Positions 47,386-58,395 of a stretch of 64,000 nt of DNA are shown in pieces. This DNA comes from Erpobdella octoculata. Taxonomy: Eukaryota > Annelida > Clitellata > Hirudinida > Erpobdellidae. Each line of letters begins with the position of its first letter. The first letter of the stretch is position 1. Below the pieces are notes generated by a model. The model had not been told where the DNA came from and did not search any database. It saw only the letters and a list, made by a program, of their open reading frames with translations. The position numbers and the translations under genes are program-made. Location: positions 9,185,423 through 9,249,422 of the forward strand of contig OZ022244.1 in the NCBI GenBank assembly GCA_963978895.1, read 5' to 3'.

Positions 47386-48565
47386 GTGCCTACTGATCCC
47401 AGGACAACTGATCCCGCGGACAACTGATCCCATGGACAACTGATCCCATGGACAACTGATCCCATAGACATAAGCAACTTTTTAATTCATTTTTTCACGA
47501 CAATGGTGGTGGTGATGATGCTTACGTAGCCAGCTTACGATGGCTGGCTGCATACGACAACGGTGGTGGTGATAATGATACTGGCTACTCCAGTTAGTCG
47601 AAATGAAATTGACAAGTTCGTATTACTTTTCATCGTTTCACTCCTTTCTACGTGAAGTTCATAATGAGAAATGAAACCGTGCCAATCCAAAAATAATAGA
47701 GTTTAGCTCATTTCAGAAGTTGTTTTTTTTCGAAGATATGAATTAAATGAATTAATGAAGACACTCCAACATTAATTCTTATCGGCTTATTTAGGAGTCC
47801 ATGACTAGGACCATCACTACAGCATCCAAACATACTCATACATACATACATACATACATACATACATACATACATACATACATACATACATACATACATA
47901 CATACATACATACATACATACATACATACATACATACATACATACATACATACATACATACATACATACATACATACATACATACATACATACATACATA
48001 CATACATACATACATACATACATACATACATACATACATACATACATACATACATACATACATACATACATACATACATACATACATACATACATACATA
48101 CATACATACATACATACATACATACATACATACATACATACATACATACATACATACATACATACATACATACATACATACATACATACATACATACATA
48201 CATACATACATACATACATACATACATACATACATACATACATACATACATACATACATACATACATACACATACATTCGTACATACATAGATACATACA
48301 TACATACATACACATACATTCGTACATAGAAACAGATATAGGAAATTATGTATGTTAATATCAGTTTATTGATTGCAGAAACAGTGAAATATATATGGGA
48401 TCAGTTGTCTATGGGATCAGTTGTCCATGGGATCAGTTGTCTATGGGATCAGTTGTCCGTGGGATCGGTTGTCCCGGGATCAGTTGTCCTGGGATCAGTT
48501 GTCCTGGGATCAGTAGTCCTGGGATCAGTAGTCCTGGGATCAGTTGTCCTGGGATCAGTTGTGAT
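47386..48565. mobile_element. Foldback-like element with tandem-repeat ends
   Basis: The left end has about five units of GGACAACTGATCCCAT at a 16-bp period (47402, 47418, 47434, 47450). The right end, 48394-48565, has about eleven units of the reverse complement, ATGGGATCAGTTGTCC, at 16 then 15 bp. The arms are thus inverted repeats made of tandem short units, as in Foldback-type elements. The inside contains GGTGGTGAT-like sequence and the (TACA)n array. No protein is encoded. The alternative is two independent satellites. Confidence 0.6.
47838..48330. repeat. (TACA)n tetranucleotide array, about 490 bp
   Basis: Nearly perfect CATA/TACA repeat with a few interruptions at the 3' end (cacatacattcg repeated twice). 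The long open frames across it are artefacts of the repeat. Confidence 0.98.
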
Positions 48566-48789
48566 GATCCCATTGACGGTACAGCTTTGATTTACTTCAG
48601 CTTCAAGATTCCCACGAAAATAAATTTGGAGAGATTTGTATTCACAACCAACTGATGGCAACAATGCTCCTGCACAATGGTAGGATGACACGCAAATTCG
48701 TGAAGCGTTCCATATTTTTAATGCTCTGTCATTAAATCTGTAATAATAAAATTCATTCATGAACCTCCATAGAATTTTTTTATCATAGT

Positions 48790-50590
48790 TATATGTTATT
48801 ATTTATTTATTATTAATATTATTAAGTCCGTAGCTGGCGCTTGTGGAAGAGGATGTCCTCGCAGCCAATACGCTGCTGTCGGTTCCACGTGAACACAAAA
48901 GCCTTCCACGACAATCTTCTGTTTTCCTCGGTCAGCTGCAACCCCTCTCGCCCCATCGGCGGTCAGTCGCTTCCTCTTGAGGTCCCCATCAATAATTTTC
49001 AACCATGATTTCTTTGGCGCCGAACGTTGGATTCGACAGCCAAGCGGTCGCTCCCGCCAAAGTAAACTATTGGGAAGCCGTTTACCATACATTCGGCAGA
49101 CATACCCGAACCACCGCAGTCGCCGTTTTTGGATGTGTTCGTCGATCAGTGGTTGTCGATCACACCGTTCACGGATCGTCTCGTTTCGAATGCGGTCGCG
49201 GATGGAGACTCCAAATATTCGCCGCAGGCATTGCATTCAGAATACTTCAAGTCTATTCACATCGGATTTAAACAATGTCCATGTCTCCGAGCTATATAGG
49301 AGGATCGGAAAAACCAATGTTTGATAAAGACGAATTTTCGTCTTGATTGTAATGTTCGTTCTCTTTCAGACGCACCAACTTAGCGTCGCAAATGCCTCAG
49401 TCGCCTGGCCAACGCGGCTGTGGACGTCGGCTGACGACGACATCTTTTTTTCCTGCATGATCGTCCCAAGGTATTTAAATTTTGTCACTTGCTCAATCTG
49501 GATATCACTTAGGTAGACATGAGCTGGTGGCCCGTCCGTTGTTAATACCTTGATCTTCTCGGTGTTGATCTCTAAGCCGTATGACTTGGCAATATCGGCG
49601 ATGTCGTATAGGCAATTTGTAGCTTTCACGTCGGTGTCGGCGAATACGACGCTATCGTCCGCGAACATCAGATCAGTGATAAAGTTGTTTTTGTCGTATT
49701 GAACACCACGCCTTCCATCAAACCATTTCCTCATGATCGCATCGATCACGACGTTAAATAACAGCGGAGAGGCAACGTCTCCCTGCCGGACACCGGTTTG
49801 AATGGTAAACTCGTCGGATATGTCGTTTCGAATTCGGATGCAGCTGGTCGAACCACTATACGACGCTCGTAACAAACTGATGACTTTTGATGGTATGTTT
49901 TCTTTTTCCAATGCCGTCCACAATGCTGGCCAATGGATGCAGTCAAAAGCCGATTTGAAGTCGATGAAGACAACGACAGTCGCCGGCCACATCGAACCCT
50001 TTTTTGTACGAGTTGGCGTAGTGCGAAGATTTCATCGATGCATCCACGATTCGGTCGAAATCCGGCCTGTTCCTCACGGCACGGTTGTTCACAATGTTTT
50101 TGTAGTCGTGACTGAATGATCTTCGTAAATACTTTTCCAACGATTGAAAGGAGACTAATGCCGCGATAGTTTTTGCATTCCCGACTGTCTCCTTTCTTCA
50201 AAATGGGAACGACGATCGCTTTTTTCCACGCTGATGGTACGCACTCCGTGTAACAAATGCATGTCAATAGGACGTGTAGACGTTGCAATAGAATGTCACC
50301 ACCAGCTTTGATCATCTAGGCTGTAATTTGATCGATGCCTGGCACTTTTCCGTTCTTGAGCAATTTGACGGCCGCTTTCACTTCGGCGATTGTTGGTACG
50401 TCGACGGGAAATGGGATCTGTGGTTGATCGATTTGTGGCGGGTCCGCGGCTGGTCCGGCAGGCGGATCGGGATTGTATAGTTTGTGGAAGAATTCCCGCC
50501 ACCTATGTAATCGATCGGAGGATGAACTAACAAACGTTCCATCCGTTTTCCTGATGTTATCGTTGATCGATTTCGTTTTTCCGCCCAAAC
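48790..50590 (-). pseudogene. RTE-type LINE, partial ORF2
   Basis: Minus-strand pieces in order: a pre-RT segment with NGKVPGIDQITA (50316-50588), a TAG, then RT with YRGISLLSIVGKVF (near 50160) and AGFRPNRGCIDE (near 50040), a frameshift near 49985, then VVFIDFKSAFDCIHW (near 49960), GVRQGDVASPLLF (near 49790) and the catalytic FADD (near 49660). The C-terminal end has RRLRWFGYVCRM (near 49110). These motifs fit the RTE clade. It ends near 48800 with a TTATTA-like tail. The endonuclease is missing. The FADD box is intact. Confidence 0.85.
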
Positions 50591-51060
50591 GTCGTAGTGT
50601 GTTAAAAAACTACCTTAAAAGTCGGATTGAAACCCATTTTCTTTATTATATTAGCACCAAAATATGTCATTTGGAACACACTGTTGTAGGTTTTAATATT
50701 CTGCAAGAAATGCTTTGATAAAGCTTTTTGTCCTGAAAGTAATGAATGTTATGGTTCAGGTGGCGTTGTCAGTTGTGGTAATTTGACCTTTCCGTTTAAA
50801 CAGCATAATCCTGGTGGTTCGAATAGAAACTTCAGCACTGCAATGTAGACAAATTGTACTCATTGTTCCAAAATCGACCGATTTTTCACTGACGTAATCA
50901 ACTGTTGGATCATATCGAAACGCCAAACGTTCATAGATAATAGACGGAATCGATTCTTCTTATATACTATAATATACTATAACCGTGGTAGATCTCACTC
51001 GAGAAATTCGACGTGAGACGATTATGCATAGACTTATTATATAATATCTAGACAAGCAGG
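50591..51060. other. Region without recognised genes
   Basis: No coding or repeat feature is supported, except AT-rich palindromic patches near 50975. Confidence 0.4.
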
Positions 51061-51061
51061 G

Positions 51062-51220
51062 GGAATGTCAGTGACATCGAATTTTGCGATGACACCGACA
51101 GTTCGGTGTCATCGCAAAAAATTCAGTGTTAACGCGCCCGAGTCGGTGTTAACGCCAACGAGTCGGTTTTAACGCCAAGGAGTCGGTGTTAACGCCAAGG
51201 AGTCGGTGTGATCGCAAAAG
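51062..51220. repeat. Hairpin plus 20-bp tandem array
   Basis: A perfect 17-bp stem, TTTTGCGATGACACCGA (51082-51098) and its complement (51103-51119), encloses a 4-base loop. It is followed by four copies of AGTCGGTGTTAACGCCAAGG at 51141, 51161, 51181 and 51201. The stem and array words share TCGGTGT. A related piece is at 42238-42290. Confidence 0.85.
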
Positions 51221-52590
51221 TCGCACAGGCCAATTTAGCGAGTGCAATTGAAAGGCTCTGGACTACGGTCAAAAGGTATACCTAATAGCCACATGGTCTT
51301 TTCGTAGAAATAAAAAAATCAATTGACTAATCTATTTATTAAAAATAAAACTTAAATTAAAAAACTTAAATTTGTAATTAAAAAAAAAACATTTAGCCGC
51401 AGTTAGCTTCAATTTTCTATATGAAAGACTTTATTAAATAGCCTGATCAATTTTTCACATTAAAAAAATTAAACATGAATTTCAAAATTTAAATTTGTAA
51501 TTTTTTAAAAATTAAACTTTTTAGCTTAAAGCTAAAAATATTAATTTGGAATATTAATTAGGTCCGTGCTGGTAGCTCATTGGCTAAATTTTGTTGTATC
51601 GGCCGTATCGGCATCGGCAACCTGTTTAAAAGCGAGTTTTGTTGTTTACAAGCACTAATAATCACGTGACTACGGTCACGAAATTTTGCCTTGATATTGG
51701 CTTAGATCGAACAATAGGATTGGCCTGCTGCTGCGTGTCTAGATATTATATTATAAGTCTATGCGAATATGCATATGGTATATATCAATGCAAAAATAAA
51801 ACAAATTTGAATAAAAATATAAAAAATTAAAATATAAAAAATTAAAATGTTAATAAAAAAATGTAATTTTTTTTAGACTTAAAAAAGTAAATATCTACAA
51901 CAGCAATATACACTCTATGGTCCTAACAGCCATGCGATATCTATGACCAGAATTAGTTTTTTTTTAATTAATTTTCAAATATGTCGCTAAACCTTCTCAT
52001 GACAATAAAAAACACAACAAAAAAATAATGATCAAATTTGGTGCATTTGTTCGAGAGTTAAGTGTTTGCATACATTTTGGCAACTATCTTTTATATATAT
52101 ATATAGATATATACTGATCTCTTTCTCTCTCTTTCTATATAGAAAGAGAGAGCGAGAGAGATCAGTGGCTGTTACACTGCTGACTGCGTTTGCGTAGTCT
52201 AGAGCATATAGCACGCAACTTTGTCATTTAATCCAGTGGCGCAGCCAAAAAATATTTCGGGTAGAGCACGGGGGAGAAACTGATTAGTAAGGAGTTTTCT
52301 GAAAAATTCACGACCCACAAAAGTCAAGGGTTAACGACAGTTTCAGTAATAATTACTAACTAAAAACCATAAAACAATTAAATTGAAAAAGTTTATTACA
52401 ATATCAAATTCAGCCGACGTTTTTTCTGCGAATAATTGTCGATGACGGCTTTTCATTAATGTGAAGGTCACGATTGATGGTCATCTGGGTAAGCCCATTC
52501 AGTTATGTTCATAGTTGTTTATTGAAGTCCTTGTCACTTTTTCAGCGTTTAGGACCAGAATATACGTCGTCCACCGGGAAGGTGGGTTTT
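51221..52590. other. AT-rich region with a CT/GA palindrome
   Basis: No gene supported. At 52113-52166 an imperfect palindrome (actgatctctttctctctct and its counterpart gagagagatcagt) could form a hairpin. (TA)n lies just before it. Confidence 0.5.
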
Positions 52591-52591
52591 A

Positions 52592-52664
52592 TACCTAGAC
52601 CCGGGATTGAACCGGGGACCTTTAGATCTTCAGTCTAACGCTCTCCCAACTGAGCTATCTAGAC
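52592..52664 (-). tRNA. tRNA-Phe(GAA)-like gene
   Basis: The 73-nt minus-strand sequence folds as a tRNA: D-arm GCTCAGTTGGGAGAGC, anticodon loop CTGAAGA with anticodon GAA, T-arm with GGTTCAATC, and an A discriminator. It resembles eukaryotic tRNA-Phe closely. The acceptor stem has G-U pairs at its first two positions, and no T-run terminator follows directly, so it may be a pseudogene or a SINE head. The downstream hairpin CCACCGGGAAGGTGG (near 52572-52586) is unexplained. Confidence 0.75.
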
Positions 52665-53039
52665 CGACATTGTTCATAGTTCACGAGCGCGACTCTATAT
52701 ATAACTAGCCTGAACGGGGTCGGGGCGGTCAGGCAACACTGTGCTTTAACCTGGCGATCGGTTCTCCTGAGCTCGTCTACTTCGTTCGTCCTGAGAATCT
52801 GAAAACCTGCCCATCCAAAACAGATAAAAAAGTGATGAGCCACTCGCGAAAAGAACAGTGAGTTCTAATGAATGAGATGTCTTGCATTTTTTCATTCAGC
52901 GACGCGATCTTCTCCCTGAAAACCTGTAACAAACTCAATGACCAATCCACTTTACCGCTGACCAGGATCGCCCGAAAGAAAAAACATAATAAAATAACGT
53001 TATCTTATTGAAGGTACGCATGCAATCTAACCGGTGCCG

Positions 53040-53145
53040 TACCGAGTTGCCGACCTCCGAGTTGCCGACCATCGATTTTCGACAATAACGTCGAACTTGC
53101 CGACCAGCGTTTTATCAAAGCGTATGAAGTTGCCGACCACCAATA
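53040..53145. repeat. GTTGCCGACC short-word cluster
   Basis: Four copies of GTTGCCGACC or CTTGCCGACC occur within about 100 bases at irregular spacing, in one orientation. Confidence 0.65.
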
Positions 53146-53361
53146 AAAACAACTCTTTGTTATTTTGTATTTAAACAATAATAATAATAATAATAATACA
53201 ATTCATTTATACTACAGCAATAATATTTTTGTTAAAAGAATGAGTTAATGTGTAAATAAACTAAACTTGAGGCTCTTTGACATTGGCAGGCAAGTTCGGT
53301 AAGCTCCGCCTCCATGTCAATTAAGTTAATAAACTAAATAAGAATGAACAATTTGTTATAT

Positions 53362-53702
<341 letters not shown>

Positions 53703-53705
53703 AAT

Positions 53706-55108
53706 TTTTCGTTCGAACTCGCCTATCTCTATTTTCTTGTCGAAAAGTCTTTATGCCGTGTTTGCGACAAAATTGTTAGCGGGAAGATGCATGCTCTTGA
53801 ATGTGATGATTGCCTGGAATGGTGTCATAAACGTTGCCAAAATGATGTAAGTGATATTGAATATCGGGATGCCATTAAAAAAAAGGCTTTGATTCCCTTT
53901 CGTTGCCCAAAATGCAAATGCGCTAAAACGGTACCAATGACCGCCAGTATCGCCAACTTGCAGTCAGACGTCGAAGATGAAAACATAGTTCAACCGGCAA
54001 GTGATGACGAAGAAGGCTTTATAACATTTTGACTATGAAGAGTATTTAGACGACGATGGAAATGAAAGTCAAATTGAAGATTTGAACGAACTTCAGTCAG
54101 TTGTCATGCAACCATCGTCGAGTGAATCGAGAGATCTTTCAGAAAACAATCACGACGAAGATGTCGGCCTCAGCAAAGACCTTCAACTTCTGGAGCCTTA
54201 CAAAGGAGGAATCCGTCTGCTTTATCAAGGTTTTACTTATGTTAGAGATCGCACAAAAAAGGATACTCAATATTGGCGTTGTTATCCAAGATCGAAAACT
54301 TGTAAATCGAGAATTAAGACAACAGTTGTGAGAAGTATTTCGGATAAGCCAGATCTCCTCGGTCCGGCATCCGAGCATGACCATCTACCAAATGTCGGAC
54401 AAGGAATACGGGACAACATTATTACAGAATTACGCCACAGTGTCAGAGCAGATCCTACAATTTCTCTCAACAATAACTTCAAATCTGTAATAGCTAAGAT
54501 AGCAGTGGACGACGGACAACGACCCCTCTTGCCTAGCTACGACTCGATAAGAACAATCATAAATAAAGAACGACTGGCACTTTTGCCTAAATTGCCAAAG
54601 TCCATAGATGATGTGATAATCGAAGGAGAATGGTCTGAAACCTGTGATGGAAAACCATTTCTTTTATCCACTTCGACCAACGAATTATTAATATTTTCAA
54701 CGGAAGCAAATTTGATATGTCTGTCTGAATGCCAAACAATTTTCATGGACGGCACTTTTAAGTCATGTCCAAAATTGTACAAGCAGATTTACAGCATTCA
54801 TGGATTGTATCGTGGATGGGTAATACCACTTGTGTACGCTTTGTTGTGTGACAAATCTGGTCAAACGTACTACAAATTGTTTAGTAGAGTGCGTGATGCA
54901 TTAGTAGAATTAAACCGCGCATTTAATCCTGCTAATATAATGACAGATTTCGAATCCGGAGTAATGGAAAAAATTCCTATTGTTTTTCCATCTGCCATTC
55001 ATTTAGGGTGTCATTTTCATTTCGCTCAATCGATTTGGAGAAAAGTTTAGGAGTTCGGTCTGGTAACTGATTACTTGGGCAAACCAGCAATCCGCACATT
55101 CATTCCGT
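53706..55108 (+). pseudogene. MULE transposase with PHD and FLYWCH fingers, truncated
   Basis: An N-terminal PHD-type finger (CRVCDKIV, CDDCLEWCHKRC, FRCPKC; 53750-53930) is followed after a 1-base frameshift near 54025 by an acidic linker, a FLYWCH-type finger (LYQGFTYVRD, YWRCYP, 54220-54380), and a MULE transposase core: first catalytic Asp in FMDGTFK (near 54750), second in TDFESG (near 54945), and the GCHFHFAQS motif (near 55010). A TAG at about 55048 and a junction at about 55108 cut it before the expected glutamate. FLYWCH plus MULE is a known pairing; the PHD-like finger in front is less usual. Confidence 0.82.
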
Positions 55109-55550
55109 CAAATGTAGTTCAGGTTAAACAAATCTTCCGTTATTTGCAAGGTACAGTTGATATTGCTATCATTTATAAATCTGGACAGAGCAATGCTGAT
55201 CATGGAGGAGACAAAACAAGTGGAAGATCAACATCAGGAGTTTTATGCATGTTTGCCGGAGGAGTGGTCAGTTGGTCTAGTCAACGTCAAGCCTCAGTCG
55301 CCATTTCCACTACTGAAGCAGAGATTGTTGCAGCAAGTGAAGCAACTCGTGAAGTAGTATGGCTCAAACGATTATTGAACGACATTGTTGAACTAAAGGA
55401 GAAACCAGAAATTTTAGTTGACAATGAAGCAGCAATTCGTTTAGCACATAATCCAGAACTACACAGACGAACAAAGCACATACTTATGAGGCATTTCTTC
55501 GTCAGAGAAAAGGTCTCAGAAGGAGAAGTTTCAATGGAGCGCGTCACGAC
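55109..55550 (+). pseudogene. Copia pol, RNase H C-terminal fragment
   Basis: The frame encodes the end of a Copia polyprotein: a Y-L-Q-G-T motif, GDKTSGRSTSGVLCMFAGGV, STTEAEIVAASEATREVVWL and the RTKHI motif. It starts at the MULE junction and ends in a C-rich simple repeat. No LTR is found. Confidence 0.88.
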
Positions 55551-55555
55551 TAGAG

Positions 55556-55742
55556 GTGTGCGCGGGGACGACTTTTCGTCCCCATCCCCAACCATCCCCG
55601 CGAGTGTCATCCCCATCCCCATCCATCCCCACCAGTATCATCCCCATCCCCAACCATCCCCGCAGTGTTTCATCCCCATCCCCGCAGTCTTTCAATCTTT
55701 CATCCCCATCCCCATCCATCCCCGCGTGGTTCATCCCCATAT
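55556..55742. repeat. CCCCATCC-type simple repeat
   Basis: Irregular repeats of CCCCATCCCC and CATCCCCGCA. It abuts the Copia fragment. Confidence 0.85.
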
Positions 55743-56921
55743 TTAATCAATCCTGTACTAGTCATTATTTTCCGTTCATCATTCCAACACAATTATAACT
55801 TAAGTGTTGATATATAGACTTGCAATAACACCATAATAGGACTCAATACAATTTATTTATTTAAGTACATGACTAAATAAAAGTCCTTCAACGTTTTTCC
55901 ACTTAGCTGAGTTGTTTGATCATTAATGGTTAATCCACTCATAGAGATTGTGCTTGCTGCTGGAAACTCAAAATAATCCTTGCAACTTGAGACAGTTTTG
56001 ACCATTTCTTAGTTATTTTCCAAAAAACTCAGCAAATCGCCTTGTGCACCTTCTTCGTTCAATGCCAAATAGTCAGCAACCTTATAAAAATAATTATTAA
56101 CATTGTGAAACTAGTTGCTCAAATAAGCCTATAAGCATAATTAATTAATAACAATGAACAAGCTAAATTATAAGTTATTACTGAGGTCTAAGAAACTTGT
56201 CATGCTTTTAATATAAACTAATATAAAGACAGTTTAATAACAAAACCTCATTCGAAACTGAGCTTTTTGAGTTTGTAAAGTACAAGTTTGCATAAAAGTT
56301 GTCTTCAAGTTTTCTTTTTTTGACTAGGGACTCAGAATAGAATGTAGTGTTACAACATCAACGAACTTTAGTAGATCTCTAACAAAATTAAAAAAATTCA
56401 AGTATATGTGAAACATAATAATGTGAAAGCAAATTAATCAAACCTTTAATTGCAGTTCTTCGCATTACTTTTAGAAGAACACCGGGGTTAACTTTTAACC
56501 CAGGATCAAATAGACTAATAGAATAGACAGAGTGAAATGTAAAAGTGCAACAACAAAGTACTGACACGATGACTGATGCAGCTAATTTTTGAATTTCAGC
56601 CTTTTCCATATTTAAATAAAAATTTGAACTACGACTTTGGATATTTAACAAATAATGGAACCTATGACTTTAAAAATAAAACCTTCGGTAACTCATTATC
56701 AGCGATAAAACAACGGCGCGTTGCAAAGATTAAAAAACATAAACAATGATACGTATGACTCGACAAAGTGTCGTTTCTAGCTATTTGTATCGTTGCTAAT
56801 GTAAAACTTTTAGTATATCAAATTATAAAACGAATTATCTGTTTGGAAAAGGAGTTTAGTTTAATAATATTACTTCTTTGCGGTGATTTTTGATGTATAT
56901 TGCCTTTGTAAACTTTTGTGT
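55743..56921. other. AT-rich region without recognised genes
   Basis: Nothing supported. The minus-strand frame 56388-56651 has no identifiable domain. Confidence 0.4.
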
Positions 56922-57006
56922 GTCAAACGGTCACGTGGGGCTAGTCAAACGGTCACGTGGGGCTAGTCAAACGGTCACGTGGGGTTAGTCAAACGGTCAC
57001 GTGGAA
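56922..57006 (+). promoter_or_regulatory. 22-bp tandem repeats with E-box cores upstream of the LINE
   Basis: Four copies of GTCAAACGGTCACGTGGGGC start at 56922, 56944, 56966 and 56988, each with a CACGTG E-box. They lie 100-180 bases before the LINE ORF1 ATG. Tandem 5' UTR promoter repeats are known in other LINEs; the function here is inferred. Confidence 0.6.
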
Positions 57007-57102
57007 TTAAGGCTGCATTCGGATTGGTGGTTTTTGTAAATTAAAATTGACACGTGTGCTAGGCTATATAAGGAAATTTTGCGATTGAGTTGTTTCAGCA
57101 CG

Positions 57103-58342
57103 ATGAACACTGGTATTATCACTTTTGTGAACGACGAAGTTAGAGAGGCGGGACCCAGTGGAGTATTTTTAAATACTACTGGGTCTGAGACTGTAGAAGA
57201 GAAGGAGTCCCAGGATGAGTCAGGCTTCCAACCAGGAGGGAAGAGACCCAACAAGGGACAGACGAAGAGGAAGCCAAGTGGATCTGACGTGCTACCAAGT
57301 GGATCCTTTTCGGGTTCAATCGTATTTTGACACGCTATTTGCACGTAAGGTTAGCATAACAGCAAATAAGCAACGGCTGATCGTTGACGTAATCTCGACC
57401 GCTGAAAGAGAGACGTTTTTCGGTCTCTCTAAAGTTGCTGATTACCGAGTAAAGGCCGTTAAAAAGATAGCGACAATGACCAAAGTTGTCATAGTGGGAG
57501 TATCTCCGACCATTGATATGGAGACCCTCCAACGAGAAACGATGTGCCTATCGGCACAGCGTATCTCTAAAAGGGTCGACGGAGTTATAGCCCCGACAAC
57601 GGCGGTAGTCCTTACTTTCCCGTATGGGAAAGCTCCGGAACGAGTGAAGTTAGCATATCACTCGTTCCGAACTAGGCCGTATATTTCCCAGCCTATGCGC
57701 TGCTTTCGCTGCCAGGCATACGGACACCGTGCCCAGGACTGCAGAAATGCAGTCAAGTGTTCGATCTGTGCGAAAGAACACAACTGGAACGCCTGTCCGG
57801 AGAAGGAGAAGGAGCGCAAGGATCGAACCCGTACCTGCGCCAGTTGCGGCAAATCAAATCACAATACAGGTGATAAAAAGTGCCCCAAGTTTGTTTTTTC
57901 AGCTGCCGTAAACAAGACGGTCGCGGAAAAAGCAGTCACGTACGCTGCTGCGGTGAAGATGGTAGCGAAGGAAAAGAAAACTTCCAACTCCCCGAACCCA
58001 GCTGCAAAAAGACTGGAGGCGACGCCTTCTGTGGAAAAACCAACACCGACTCCTACATCCAACCCCGCAAAGAGCAGGACCAAGGAAGCAATGTCGGTCG
58101 TGAGCAAGGCTACCGGTGACGTGACAGATGTCCCATCAACGGAAGGAAAGGCTATGCCTACCCCTACCGAAAAATCAAAGTTTATTGTTTTAATTAACTG
58201 TATTGTTAAGTTTACGATAGAATTGATTAATCAGTGTGGGGGTGACATGGCAAGCTGCATTAGTGCACTGCAAGTTGCTCCTGAGCTTTTGTTGGAAAGA
58301 TACTCAGAGGCACTCTCTGAGACCTTTCCAGTTAAGGTTTAA
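57103..58342 (+). pseudogene. I-group LINE ORF1 (zinc-knuckle protein)
   Basis: I choose the ATG at 57103 as the start; a 1-base shift near 57300 moves to the frame that stops at 58342. The C-terminal half has three CCHC knuckles: CFRCQAYGHRAQDC (near 57700), CSICAKEHNWNAC (near 57760) and CASCGKSNHNTGDKKC (near 57840). The preceding segment is the RNA-binding part typical of I/jockey ORF1. A basic, Ala/Pro/Thr-rich tail follows. ORF1 binds element RNA and DNA in known LINEs. Confidence 0.85.
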
Positions 58343-58395
58343 CTAGTTCAACTAGTCGTTTCAGGTTCACACTCAACAGTTTTTCCAAACCGACA

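Noticed and set aside
47708..48358. Long open frames of Cys-Met-Tyr-Val or Tyr-Ile-His-Thr repeats
   Set aside because: They are translations of the (TACA)n array in every frame and carry no protein signal.
52113..52166. Transcription terminator hairpin
   Set aside because: The CT/GA palindrome is imperfect, lies in simple-sequence DNA, and has no adjacent gene.
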